Below are positions 34,634 to 46,200 of a stretch of DNA of 64,000 nucleotides, piece by piece (position 1 is the stretch's first letter; each line of letters starts with the position of its first letter). The DNA is from CAYLJJ01 sp964384025 (GTDB lineage: Bacteria; Myxococcota_A; Bradymonadia; UBA7976; UBA1532). The DNA is taken from NCBI GenBank assembly GCA_964384025.1, contig CAYLJJ010000005.1, positions 56,571 through 120,570 of the forward strand. Reading direction: 5' to 3'. The notes beneath the pieces are model-generated. The model did no database searches and had not been told where the DNA came from. It was given only the letters and a program-made list of their open reading frames with translations. Both the position numbers and the translations under genes were made by a program.

Positions 34634-37375
34634 ATGCACCAACGGCTGCTGATCTTGCTGTTGCTCTTTGGCTGTGAGAACAACCAGAGCCCTCCCTTAG
34701 CAGAGACCTCCAGTGTCCCTCGGGTCGATGGGGACACGCGCTCAGCTCCTGCTCCTGACAGCGCCCTGGAGCTGGACACTCAAGCTCCTTTTTTGGATGT
34801 TGGAGTCTCTGAAGATCTCCAACAACGTGACGCCGCTCCAACACAGGATCTGGCCCATTTTCCTCCTGTAGCCTTTGCCGTAGAGACCCGCGTTGGAGAG
34901 CGCAATACTCCGGCAGGCTTGGAGACCCGTGTGAGCTGTGAGGTCCTTGACTTGGAAGGTGCGCCCATCTCAGGAGTGATCACCCAGGTGGAGATCCACC
35001 CAGACACAGGCTTTGAGGAGACAGAGCGGGGGCTCATCGGCCATATCGCACGGGACTATGAATTGCTCTGTGTGGCTCCACAGTTGGGGCTGCGAGATGC
35101 CAGCCCTGCGCGCTGGACAGTGCTCCCTGGTCCTCCTGCCCAGGTGAGCACCTCCCTCAGCCGGGAGGAGCTGCAGGTCGCTGAGGGCCTGGAGATCCAC
35201 TGTGAACTCTTTGATGCTTGGGGAAATCTGATTTCAAGAGAGGCGGAGCTGAGCGTTCAGCCTCCAGCGACGATCACTTTACGGGAGGGGTTCTACCACT
35301 TTGAGAGCGCGGGCCGCTTTGAGATCAGCTGTCTCAGCCCTGGAGTAGAGTCTCCTCCAGGTGCTGCCCTCTATGTTCACCCTGGTCTGCCTGCAGCGCT
35401 GCGTTTGGCGCTGCATCCAGAGCGTAGCGTCTATCGCTTAGGGGAGGTGGTTGAGCTGCTGCCCATCGTCGTTGATCAACATGACAATCCCATCCCTGAA
35501 ACACGCCTGAGCTTCTCCTCTGAGCCTCCACTGCCCAACTTTGGCAGCGGACGCTTTCGCTGCGTTGAGGAGGGCAACTTTCTTCTGAGTGTGGTGGTGG
35601 AGGGAGAGACACAAGCTGGAATCCCTCTCTCGGCAGAAGAGGAGATCCTTGTCGATCAGGGAGGCCCAGGGATCCGCTGTCTACAGCCCGAGCAGGGCAG
35701 TTCTATCCTCCGCGCGGTTGGAGGAGAGCAACAGATCAGCGGTCAAGTTGCTGATATCTCTGGGGTGGAGTCTCTACGGGTGGATGGAGAGGAGGCCGGA
35801 CTACTTCCAGACGGCTCCTGGACTCTGGATCGTCCTTCAGCTTGGGGCCTCAACATTCATGAGGTGGTGGCCTCAGATGGAGAATCGGAGAACTCCAGCT
35901 TCTGCGCCTACTTCGCTGCTGATACCTTCCTCAACGAGAGCTTGCCTCTGAACGATGCTTTGGTGATGCGCCTGGGTCAGAGCGCCCTGGATGATGGTGA
36001 GCCTGATCAGCCCCTGCGCAGCTTGGCGGATGTACTCCGTCGGGTGGTCAACAGCACAGAGCTGAGAGATCAGGTACATCAAGCCGCCTTGGCTCAAAAC
36101 CCCATCGTACCTTCAGAGTGCCATGCGCGGGTTTTGGGAGTCTGCCTCTTTAGATTGGGAGTTGAGTATCAGGAGATCTCTATCGCGGGACGCAACACTT
36201 TGGAGTTACAGCTCTTGGATGGAGGGCTGCAGACTCGGATTATAATCCGGGGCTTAGAGCTGAGTGCTCAACTTCTGGGGACTTTGGAGAATCGAGCGCG
36301 TGTCTGGGCGGAGCATGTCACCCTGGATATGAGCTTTAACTTGGGCCTGAACCCAGCTGGGCGGCCCCGTGTAACCCTACGCAGCCTCAACGAGGTCAGC
36401 GTCGGCGATCTGGACTCCGACTTCTCCGGCTTCATCACCGGGGCGATCTTTGAGTTGGTCTTTGAAGCCTTTGAGGGTCTCATTCGAGACACGGTGGTCA
36501 ACGCCCTTCGAGGCTTCCTGGAGGGCAGCATCAACCAGGTCCTGGGTGAGCTGTTTGGCAACATCAACATCGGGGAGATCAGCCAGGGGATCTCTGTCCC
36601 TCGCATCATCGGTGTTGGGGCGATCCCCTTGGAGGTAATTTTAGGGCTCAGCCGCTTAGAGGCGCGAGCTGGAGAGCTGCTTTTGGGGATGCGAGTGCAG
36701 ATCGATGGCCCTGATCTCCTGGCGAACCGCAGCCCAGGCGTTCCTCTTCCCTTGGGAGAGATGCAGCTACCCGCTGACCGCAGCACAGGTGCTCTGGTCA
36801 AGATCGCCCTACTGAACCAGATCTTTCACGCCCTCTGGCGAGGGGGCTACTTTGACGCTGAGGCGGGTGGCCTAATTGAGAGCTTGGCTGGAGATCTTCC
36901 AGAGGGAGTTGAGGTCTTTATGCGCCTGCCCTCAGCCCCCGCCGTCATCGGCGTGGAGGGAGAGACGCGGCTGCGTATCTCCTTTGGCCCTTTGGAGGCC
37001 AGTCTGCGCTACCCAGGTTTCTTTGAGATCCCCTTTCCGCTGCGCTTGGCTGCCGTGGTCTCAGCGGGCCTCAACCTAGAGGGGACCGATCTCAGCTTTG
37101 ATGGGGTTGAGATTGAGCGCCTTGAACTGGCCTTTGGCTCCAGCCTACCTGCTCTCTCTCGGCAGATCCTACAGGACACCCTCAGCCGGGTGATTGAGGG
37201 CTTTCTTAACCGCGCCCTCAATGATGGCCTGCCTCAAATGCCTCTACCTGAGTTCCAGATCCCTGAGAGTCTGGCCCTCTATGGTCTGCCCACAGGGATC
37301 AGCTTGGGGCTTCGTGGCGCTCGCTTAGAGGGCTCTGAAGCTCAGTGGCGCTTAGATGGAGACCTGGGGGAGTAG
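34634..37375 (+). CDS. Large lipoprotein with Ig-like modules and possible lipid-binding C-terminal half
   Basis: A 913-residue lipoprotein (lipobox LLLFGCEN). An Asp/Pro linker is followed by Ig/Big-like beta modules (~75-420; e.g. ISGQVADISGVESLRVDGEEAGLLPDGSW has the G-x-V-x-D...V-x-G-DGS pattern, cited here in part). A ~440-residue C-terminal half follows with repeated helix-strand patterns (DTVVNALRGFLEGSINQVLGELF; FLNRALNDGLPQMPLPEF). That last motif recalls the C-termini of BPI/TULIP lipid-binding proteins, suggesting a lipid-binding or lipid-transfer lipoprotein. This fold guess is inference. It is paralogous to the next gene. Confidence 0.6.
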   Translation: MHQRLLILLLLFGCENNQSPPLAETSSVPRVDGDTRSAPAPDSALELDTQAPFLDVGVSEDLQQRDAAPTQDLAHFPPVAFAVETRVGERNTPAGLETRVSCEVLDLEGAPISGVITQVEIHPDTGFEETERGLIGHIARDYELLCVAPQLGLRDASPARWTVLPGPPAQVSTSLSREELQVAEGLEIHCELFDAWGNLISREAELSVQPPATITLREGFYHFESAGRFEISCLSPGVESPPGAALYVHPGLPAALRLALHPERSVYRLGEVVELLPIVVDQHDNPIPETRLSFSSEPPLPNFGSGRFRCVEEGNFLLSVVVEGETQAGIPLSAEEEILVDQGGPGIRCLQPEQGSSILRAVGGEQQISGQVADISGVESLRVDGEEAGLLPDGSWTLDRPSAWGLNIHEVVASDGESENSSFCAYFAADTFLNESLPLNDALVMRLGQSALDDGEPDQPLRSLADVLRRVVNSTELRDQVHQAALAQNPIVPSECHARVLGVCLFRLGVEYQEISIAGRNTLELQLLDGGLQTRIIIRGLELSAQLLGTLENRARVWAEHVTLDMSFNLGLNPAGRPRVTLRSLNEVSVGDLDSDFSGFITGAIFELVFEAFEGLIRDTVVNALRGFLEGSINQVLGELFGNINIGEISQGISVPRIIGVGAIPLEVILGLSRLEARAGELLLGMRVQIDGPDLLANRSPGVPLPLGEMQLPADRSTGALVKIALLNQIFHALWRGGYFDAEAGGLIESLAGDLPEGVEVFMRLPSAPAVIGVEGETRLRISFGPLEASLRYPGFFEIPFPLRLAAVVSAGLNLEGTDLSFDGVEIERLELAFGSSLPALSRQILQDTLSRVIEGFLNRALNDGLPQMPLPEFQIPESLALYGLPTGISLGLRGARLEGSEAQWRLDGDLGE

Positions 37376-37376
37376 C

Positions 37377-39557
37377 ATGAAAAGAAAAATCATCTTTGTC
37401 ACTCTGTTCACTCTGTTGACCCTCTTGCTCTTTTGCACCTGCGATGACAGCGCCAGCGTCGCGGATCCTGAAGATGGGGGCGCTGGATCAGGAGGAGAGG
37501 GCCAGCGCTTTCCCGATATAGCTTCGATCCGCGAAGATATGTTCCACCTCCCCTTAGATGCAGCTCCTGTCGAAGATCTCAGCCCTCCTCCCGAACCTGC
37601 TTATATCGAGATGGCGCTCAACCCAAAAAAGAGCCTCTACACCCGCAGTGATCATCCTCAAGCCACAGCGCAGATTTTCGACCCCTATGGTGAGATCTTG
37701 GAAAGAGAGCTGATCTGGAGTGTTCCCGCTGGAGCAGCGACCCTAGACGAACAGCAGCAGCTCAGCTTCACAGGGGAGGGTGCAGGAGCGATTAAGGCCT
37801 GTTGGCAGCAGCTCTGTGGACGAGTCAGCTTCTTTGTTGATGATGCTCCCCCCCACTTAGAGCTGAGCAGCCCGGAGCGAGGGGCCATCTTCCTGGGTGG
37901 AGTGGCTCAGATCCCCGTACGAGGTCGCAGTGATCCAGGAGCGATGGTCTTCCTCAATGATCGAGCCGTGGAGCTGGCTCCAGATGGCAGCTTTGAGGTT
38001 CAACTCCCCGCCCATTTCGGTCTCAACCGCATCCAGGTTATCGCTGACGATGGTGTACGACGCCCTCCTGAACGCATCGTCATGGAGGTGATCTGGGCTC
38101 CTCAAGCCCTGCCGGTGCGTCCAGATGGGGTGGATCTCGCCCAGGGGATGCAGCTGCGCTTAGGCCAGCAGCTTCTAAAGGCGTCCAACCCTGCTCCACC
38201 GATCAACAGCATCGAAGGTTTGGTCTCTGCGTTCTTGGGGAAAATTCAGCCTATGGGTCTCTTAGAAGATCCTCTCCTGGTCAACAACGACAACCTGAAG
38301 ATCGAAATCCAGGATGTGCAGTTGGGGGTCCCTGATCTCGCTCTAAGCTGGACGGACAGCGGCCTTGAACTCTTTCTGCGCATGGATGAGCTGCGCCTGA
38401 GCTTGGCTCAGGGGAGCCTAGTAAACTTACAATCGGAGCTGATCCCCTTGGATGGGAGCGTTCGTATGGGCGTCGCCGCTTTTGTAGGGATCGGTGTTGA
38501 GGCGGGAGAGGGAGAGCCTCGTTTTCGCTTTGAAGAGCTGGGGGTGGCGATGGAGAGCCTACGAGGCGAGGGCCTGCATCCTACCGCTCAAGCCCTCTTG
38601 GACACAGTAGGCAGCGCGGTACGCCTAGCCCTCAACGAGGCTGCTGATGGTCTTATCGAGGGCCTGATCCGTGAACAGATCCCCGCTTTTATAGAGTTGG
38701 GACTGAGCGAAGCCTTAGCACCTCTCTCTCAGCTTATCCTCGATGTTCCTCTGCCTGGGGAGGGCCTTCCCTCCCTCTATATGGAGTTGGGCTTTGCTTT
38801 AGATGAGCCCCAGGTTCGAGCCAGAGAGGGTTTGCTCCTTTCTCTCTCTTCTTTCATCAATCTACGAGGTGTCATTGAGGCTCCTCGGGCAGATCCTGGA
38901 GTCCCTGCAGAGGGCTTGAACAGTGCTCCTCCTTGGCCCGCTCAGGGAGGACTCGCCATCGCGGTTCAACTGAGCGTGGTCAATGCCCTCCTCCATGAGG
39001 TTTGGCGTCAGGGGCTTCTACAGTTGGATATCAGCTCTCTACTGCCCGCACAGATCGCCTTCCTCTTGAACAGCGCGCACATCGACGCTCGCCTTCCACC
39101 CTTGGTGGTGGGCACAGCTCCGGGAAGCCCACTCCTCTTTGAGTTGCAATTGGGAGAGCTGCTCTTTGAGCTTGAGGGCCCTGGCAGCTTGGAGCCCAGC
39201 CGCTACGCCCTGAGTATCCGCGCGGGGTTGATACTAGAGGTTGGGGAGAGAGGCCTGCGTTTTCAGATCGCAGATGAAGCAGATATCCGCATAGAGCAGC
39301 TCTCAGAGGCGGCCCCTCTGCTAGAGCCAGAGGCCCTGGAGGAGCTGCTAAACGCCCTGGTCTGGAGCAAGGTTCGAGAGGCTGTAGGGGCGGGCCTCTC
39401 TTTGGAGATCCCTCAAGCCAGCTTTGACACAGGAAGCTTTGGAGGCTTGTTTCCTGAACTTCATCAAGTCAACTTGGGTGCCCGTTTTCCTCACCCTCCT
39501 CGGGTACAGAGGGGCTGGTTTGTGCTCTCTGCAGACCTTGAAGCCAGTTTAGACTGA
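37377..39557 (+). CDS. Large lipoprotein, paralogue of upstream gene
   Basis: 726 residues from ATG 37377, one base after the upstream stop, with GGGGGAG upstream. Lipobox LLLFCTCDD and an acidic Gly linker come first. An Ig-like module has VRGRSDPGAMVFLNDRAVEL and PDGSFEVQ, with the same DGS pattern as the neighbour. The C-terminal half shares the scheme of the upstream gene (GAVRLALNEAADGLIEGLI-like helices, AQGGLAIAVQLSVVNALLHEVW). It lacks the additional N-terminal modules. The pair probably arose by tandem duplication and acts together at the outer membrane. The lipid-binding guess applies equally here. Confidence 0.6.
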   Translation: MKRKIIFVTLFTLLTLLLFCTCDDSASVADPEDGGAGSGGEGQRFPDIASIREDMFHLPLDAAPVEDLSPPPEPAYIEMALNPKKSLYTRSDHPQATAQIFDPYGEILERELIWSVPAGAATLDEQQQLSFTGEGAGAIKACWQQLCGRVSFFVDDAPPHLELSSPERGAIFLGGVAQIPVRGRSDPGAMVFLNDRAVELAPDGSFEVQLPAHFGLNRIQVIADDGVRRPPERIVMEVIWAPQALPVRPDGVDLAQGMQLRLGQQLLKASNPAPPINSIEGLVSAFLGKIQPMGLLEDPLLVNNDNLKIEIQDVQLGVPDLALSWTDSGLELFLRMDELRLSLAQGSLVNLQSELIPLDGSVRMGVAAFVGIGVEAGEGEPRFRFEELGVAMESLRGEGLHPTAQALLDTVGSAVRLALNEAADGLIEGLIREQIPAFIELGLSEALAPLSQLILDVPLPGEGLPSLYMELGFALDEPQVRAREGLLLSLSSFINLRGVIEAPRADPGVPAEGLNSAPPWPAQGGLAIAVQLSVVNALLHEVWRQGLLQLDISSLLPAQIAFLLNSAHIDARLPPLVVGTAPGSPLLFELQLGELLFELEGPGSLEPSRYALSIRAGLILEVGERGLRFQIADEADIRIEQLSEAAPLLEPEALEELLNALVWSKVREAVGAGLSLEIPQASFDTGSFGGLFPELHQVNLGARFPHPPRVQRGWFVLSADLEASLD

Positions 39558-39651
39558 GATGCTCTCGCCTTCTCTCCAAAGTTGAGGCTTGAAAAATGGC
39601 TGAGGAGAAGTGAATCATCAGGAGGGAAAAACGCAACGGAAAGGATTATCC

Positions 39652-40224
39652 ATGCGCCTAACACTCTCTCTTTTTGTCCTCAGCAGCTCCTTAGCCTTCG
39701 CAGGCCGAGTCAAAGTGGATGGGAGCGATATACGCTTTCCAGATAGCTTGAAGGAGAACATCGAAGGACAAGAACACAGCCTTCGTATCACCGGGACCGC
39801 GCTGCGCGAGAAGGTCTTTGTCAACGTCTACGCTATGGCAAGCTACGTCGCTACAGAGGCAAATCTGAAGGGTGCCTCGGCTCTCATCGACGCGGATGTC
39901 GCCAAGAAGATCGTCCTCAAGATGGAGCGTGATGTCGATGGAGACACGATGTATGAGGCGCTGAAGGACGCCCTCAAGAGAAACAGCAAAGGCTTTAAAG
40001 GCCCTCTCTCTCAATTCAGGAGATACTTTACTCGCAACCCCGCCAAGGAGAAGGTGATCATCAGCTTTCTGCACCTCCCAGGAAAGGGCTTGGAGTGTCG
40101 CATTGGTAAGGCCAAAAAGCTGATGATCGCTGATGTAGCCTTCTCTAAAGCGGTGTGGAAGATCTGGTTGGGCCGGAAGCCTGTTGATGGAGATATCAAG
40201 AAAGCGTTGATCAAGCGCCTATAA
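39652..40224 (+). CDS. Chalcone-isomerase-like secreted protein
   Basis: 190 residues from ATG 39652 (AAGGA seven bases upstream), with a signal peptide ending LAFAG. The body matches the chalcone isomerase-like family seen in bacteria: FPDSLKENIEGQEHSLRITG, VFVNVYAMASYV, DADVAKKIVLKMERDVDG, FRRYF and FSKAVWKIWLG. These bacterial proteins are periplasmic and have no demonstrated isomerase activity. Some bind fatty acids. It lies next to two possible lipid-binding lipoproteins, which suggests a shared lipid theme (inference). Confidence 0.8.
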   Translation: MRLTLSLFVLSSSLAFAGRVKVDGSDIRFPDSLKENIEGQEHSLRITGTALREKVFVNVYAMASYVATEANLKGASALIDADVAKKIVLKMERDVDGDTMYEALKDALKRNSKGFKGPLSQFRRYFTRNPAKEKVIISFLHLPGKGLECRIGKAKKLMIADVAFSKAVWKIWLGRKPVDGDIKKALIKRL

Positions 40225-40243
40225 ACGATCCTGCTCATTTTTT

Positions 40244-43200
40244 CTATTCACATATATTATCAATACATGTCTTTCCAGTTGGGCAATCACCGTTAAGAAT
40301 ACATTCAACGCATGATGTGCCATCTTTGCATCGAGGTGTTGGTTCGCTACAACCGGAATGATTCGCAACTTCACNNNNNNNNNNNNNNNNNNNNNNNNNN
40401 NNNNNNNNNNNNNNNNNNNNNNNNNNNNNNNNNNNNNNNNNNNNNNNNNNNNNNNNNNNNNNNNNNNNNNNNNNCCATCTTTGCATCGAGGTGTTGGTTC
40501 GCTACAACCGGAATGATTCGCAACTTCACAGACTTCGCAAGCGTCGTTGACACAAACATTATCGCCTAGACAGTCTCCAGCATTGAGACATTCAACGCAA
40601 GATGTTCCATCTTTGCATCGAGGTGTTGGTTCGCTACAACCGGAATGATTCGCAACACTACAGACTTCGCAAGCGTCGTTGACACAAACATTGCTTCCAG
40701 GACAATCAGTATCGAGAATACATTCAACGCAAGATGTTCCATCTTTACATTGAGATGTCGGTTCGTTGCAACCAGAATCATCACTCACATTGCAAATTTC
40801 ACATGCGTTGTTTATGCAAACAGTATCACCGATACAATTCTCATCGGCGATGCATTCAACGCATTGTATTCCTGCGTTACACTTAGGAGTGGGGTTGCTG
40901 CACCCTGAATCGTCAATAACATCGCATATTTCGCATTCATCGTTTACACAGACTGTGTTTCCTGTACAATCAGTATCATCGATGCATTCAACACAAGAAG
41001 TCCCGTTCTTGCATTGAGGGGTTGGGTCGCTGCACCCTGAATCATCATTTACATTGCATACTTCGCACATGTTATCAATACAAACGCTATTTCGAATGCA
41101 ATGCCCGTTATTGATGCATTCAACACAGGAAGTTCCTTCTTTGCACTGAGGAGTAGGATTACTACATCCTGAATCATTGTTCACATTGCAGATTTCACAC
41201 TCATCATTTATACAAATGCTATCCCCCGCACAGTCTCCATCAAGGAGACATTCAACGCAGGATGTGCCCGATTTGCACTGTGGAGTAGGATTACTACAAC
41301 CTGAATCATCAACGACATTGCAAATCTCGCATTCATCGTTAATGCATACAGAGGTTCCAACACAATCTTCATTTATAAGACATTCAACACAAGAATTTCC
41401 ATTCTTACACTGAGGAGTAGGAGCATCACAGCCTAAGTTGCTGCTTTCATTGCAGAGTTGACAGTTATTATTGACACATAGATCATCACCTATGCAATCA
41501 TTCCCATCTCTACACTCAACGCAGCTGCCTGTTGAGCAAACACCATTCAGGCAAGCATCTCCATCATTGCAATCAATATCAATATCACAAATATTTCCTT
41601 GTTCTTCAGTAAGACAATATGGCGTTGCGTCAGCGCAAGACGAATTAACACCACAACGGCACCTTCTTTGGTAGCATCGATTAGATACGTTTGCATCACA
41701 ACCGATTCCGCAGTTTCCGCAGTTATTCATATCGACATTTAAACACAAAGCATCGCAACAAAGCTCATTAGTTCCACATCCTTCATGTTCATCGTTGCAC
41801 AATTCGCAACGACTGCCAACACAGTAATTTTCATCTCCAGGAATGTTACTGCATTCAAGATCATTTGAGCATCCTTTGCAAACAAACATGAATTCGTCAC
41901 AAATTGGAGTATCATTTCCACACGGCTCATGACTAATATGGTTACATTCTCTGCAGAATCCATTCACACATTCTAAATTGTTTTCACAATCATCTTGGCA
42001 TGGACGGCAGATCAGATTGTTAATATCACAGATAGGCGCTCTTCCTAAACATCCCTCATTCCCACTTGGATCACATTGTGCACATTTTCCTGCATTCATA
42101 ACATGGTCTACGCATTCATTTAGAATACCGGGACGTGCTACACATTGTGCAGTTTGCGTACACTGACTACATCTATTTTGTATACATATCGGATTTGAAC
42201 CCGACTCATCGCAGTCTATATCATCAAGGCACTCCACACATCGATCTGTACTGGGATTACATAGTGGTTTTGCACCGCTACATACTCCATCAACTCCACA
42301 TACACATCTTCTATTTTGACAGAGGCTAGTTGTATCTAATGGGCATTGAGTCATACATTCAGCGCACTGGACTTCAGGATCTGTAGCTTCACAATTCCCA
42401 TCACAACACAATTCATTATCAGCACAATCATCATTGTTTCTGCACGCTTTACACTCTTCATTAATACAGAAAGGATTATCATCTCTACATTGAGCACCAG
42501 GACCACATCTGCATATGCGATCTATACAAGCATCAAATGCATTACCAATACAGGTTTGATTGCAAGATGAACATTGAACCTCGGGATCTGCAGGAAGGCA
42601 ACTCGGAATATTATTAACGGGGCAACAAAGTTCATCTATATCACAACCATCATGATTGTTAACGTTACAGTCCTTGCAAAGTCCAGCTACACATTCTTGT
42701 CCATTTTCATTGCCAAAACATTCATTGTTATTTCTGCATCTCCTGCATTCAAAAGTAATTTCGTCACAGACCGGGCGTTCAGAATCAGAAACACAACCTT
42801 CATCACCTGATGGATTGCAGTCTCTACATCTTCCCTCTACACATTGTACTCCCATAGGATTACACTCATTATTGGTAATGCACCCTCGACATTGCCTTGT
42901 ATTCTGATCGCAAATAGGCTCTTGGGCGGAGCAACCACTGTTGTCACCTGTGTTACATTCGGAGCAATATCCGTCGACACAATAATCTCCTGATACATTG
43001 CTATCACAGTCTCCATCACGAGAACAACCTACACACCTGAAGTTTTGGTCGCATACAGGTGTATTACTAAACTGAGAGCAACCAGCATTATCTCTAGGAT
43101 CACATAATCGGCATATTCCAATCAACTCCAAACATTCTGCTCCACTTTCGTTGCCTCTGCATTCAGCATCAGATTCGCAACCTCTACACTCAAAAGCTTC

Positions 43201-46200
43201 AAGATCACATACTGGTTCTTCGTCGAAATCGTTGCACCCAGATTGGTTTATAGGATCACAATCTTGGCAACGTCCAGAAACGCAATAACCTCCATGTTGA
43301 AAGCACTCTTCGGAATTACCACATGGTCTACAGAAAAAATCTTCAGAATCACAAACAGGTCTAGATCCATTCTCATCACAACCACGATCTCCATTCGGGT
43401 CACATGCACGGCAATGTCCTGTATTAGAAGTACAAATATCATCATTTCCAGGCATAAAAATGCAATCTTCATCGGAGTTACATCCTACACATGCAATTAA
43501 ATTTTCACTGCAAATTGGCTCAGATCCAGAACATGGAATGTCAGTATTTGGATGACATTCTCCACAATTTGAATCAAAGCATTGTGTGCCGGAAGGGTGC
43601 CCTACACAATCAAATTCGTCAACGCACGCCTCACACCTAGACTGAATACAAACGTTCCCTGTCGGATTTTCAGCGCAATCAATGTCTTGAGTACAGCTAG
43701 AACAGCGTCCATTTAAGCAAGCGTTTCCAACGTGGTGAATAGAACAATCTTCGTCAGAAATGCATTCGATACACCGTCCGCTAAAGCAAATGTTTCCGGT
43801 TGGGTTGTCTACACATTCCTCATCTCTTTGACATGGTCTACATCGGTATTGACTATTATCACAAATTGGATTTGCGCCGTCGGGAGTACATCCTCCATCA
43901 TCTGAAGGGTTACAAGGTCGGCAAGCTCCAGAACTTACACAATATCTACCGTTCGGGTTTCCGATGCATTCTGGATTTCCTCTACATCCTCGACATGAAA
44001 TAGTTTCACTATCACATTTGGGGTCAGTACCTCCCTCAAAACATGAATCATTATTATCTGGGTCACATGATCTGCAAACTGAATCGACACATTCCCCCAT
44101 TGGGTTAACACAATCGTTATCTGACCTACAGTTTACACATTCTTCGTTATTATCACAGAAAGATCTAAAACCGCTGCAACTCGGATGTTCACCACAACGG
44201 CAAGAACGATCAATGCAATCATTTGAAGATGAACCGTCACATCCAACCCCACATGCTATGCATTGATCGCTTGTTACGGCAATGCATCTGAAATTACAAC
44301 ATAATTGGTCAAGCCTGCACCCTTCATGATTAATAGGATTGCATTCTTGGCAATAACCATCTACACAGCGATCTCCTGCTCTTGGATTGTTGACGCACTC
44401 ATTATGAGAGCGACACTCTCTACATTCATTGTCATCTTCATCACATATTGGATTGCGACCGGTGCATGGATCGTGCGTGCTCGGATCACACCCTTTACAT
44501 TTTCCATCTATACATTCCCGTCCACCACAATCTGCAAGATTGACACAGGCCCTACATTGAAAAGTCGCTCGATCACATGTAGGTAGAGTGCCTGGACATC
44601 CACCTATATGATCTGGATCGCACCTGCGACAGTAACCTTCGACACATTCTCCAAGGTCAGGGTTTCTGATCACACATTCAATATCTCCATTGCATATTCT
44701 ACAAATTCCATCATCGTTACATATGGGGATCTCTGATTCGATATCGCATCCAGACTGACTAATAGGGTTGCATTCTTTGCATTCCTTATTTATACAGTAT
44801 GGTCGACCAACGAAATCTTGACAATGGCTGTTTTCCATGCATTGTACACATACATCTTCATCATCATCACAAATCGGGAGCAGTCCTTCACATTCTGGTT
44901 CATTCCCACAACGACATTCTCTTGATGAACATCCATCAGTAGAAATCCCTTCACATATTTCATCACAAGCACCACAGTTATCTATTGTAATGATCGATGA
45001 TTCACATCCTGTTGCAACATCTCCATCGCAATTCCCATAATTGGGTTCACAAGCATGTATTACACACTCTCCATCAATACAAACCGATTCAGCGTGGTAT
45101 AAATCGCATACATTGCCGCAAACCCCACAGTTTCTCGAGTCCACATCTAGGTTGAACCCTTCATCGGTATTTCCATCGCAATTATTGTCCACCCCGTCAC
45201 AGATTTCGATACTATTGTTGCTTACTACACATGCATATTCACAACCATCTTCATCCACTCCGTTTAAATCATGATACCCATACTCACACCCTGATTTCTG
45301 ACAAACCCCCTCATCTGTACATAGTGGTCTAGCATTTTGTGGGTTGCATTCATCATCACACTCTCCACAATGAGATGGAGTATTATAGATAAACTGTGTT
45401 CCTCCAACTGGAACTCCATCTCGTCCAATGAGAATGAAGTCTTCATCAACCTGACCATCACAATCATTATCTTCCAAATCGCAAGATTCGACAGTATCAC
45501 CGAGTATCCTTTGATTAGGACACTCATTCGGAGGAATAATTTCTTCCTCATTCTGAGAAAGGACAATACATTTTACTTCTGGTATTCCATCAATTATTTG
45601 GCATGAATAAACACCTTCGCATTGGCACGGACTATTTATAGTACTATCATACATCGGCTTTGAACAGGAACTTCCGACTAATAAAGAGGCAGCACTACCA
45701 ACTGTATCTGAGTTACACCTCTGTGATTGTTCACATCCATTTTCTGGATTTCCGTCTAAATCCGCATAGCCCTCACGACATGTTCTAATCTCACAACGGC
45801 CAAGATTACATTGACTGATTGCATGATAAAGGTCACATGCTTGCTGGCAACCACCACAGTGATCAACTTGATTGTAGATTAATCCTTGAGTGCCTTCAGT
45901 AATACGATTGCCATCAACATTTATAGGCCACCCTTCACCATCTGTCAAAACAAAATCTTCATCAACACCACTTCTACAATTATCATCTTTCCCATTGCAA
46001 ATCTCATTTGCTCCCGGATGTATTCTAATATTATTATCATTGCAGTCTAAAACGCAGTTTGGATTTGAAAGACTACAGCATGGGTTATAACCATCACGAT
46101 CTACATCAAGCCCTTCATCGATTTCTCCATTACAATTGTTGTCACGTCCATCACAAATTTCAGGTGCTCCAGGATAATCATCCTCTCCACCACTAGTTAT

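Noticed and set aside
40219..40246. Giant gene stop at 40219 as given by straight translation through the N run
   Set aside because: After the 100-N gap the repeats continue in another frame and end at TAG 40244. The gap length is arbitrary, so the 40219 end is an artefact.
40250..41525. CRISPR array
   Set aside because: The repeats are 132 bp, contiguous, in frame and encode Cys modules. There are no short repeats separated by unique spacers.
42181..42200. tRNA T-arm-like sequence
   Set aside because: It lies inside the reading frame of the giant repeat protein and no acceptor stem or other arms surround it.
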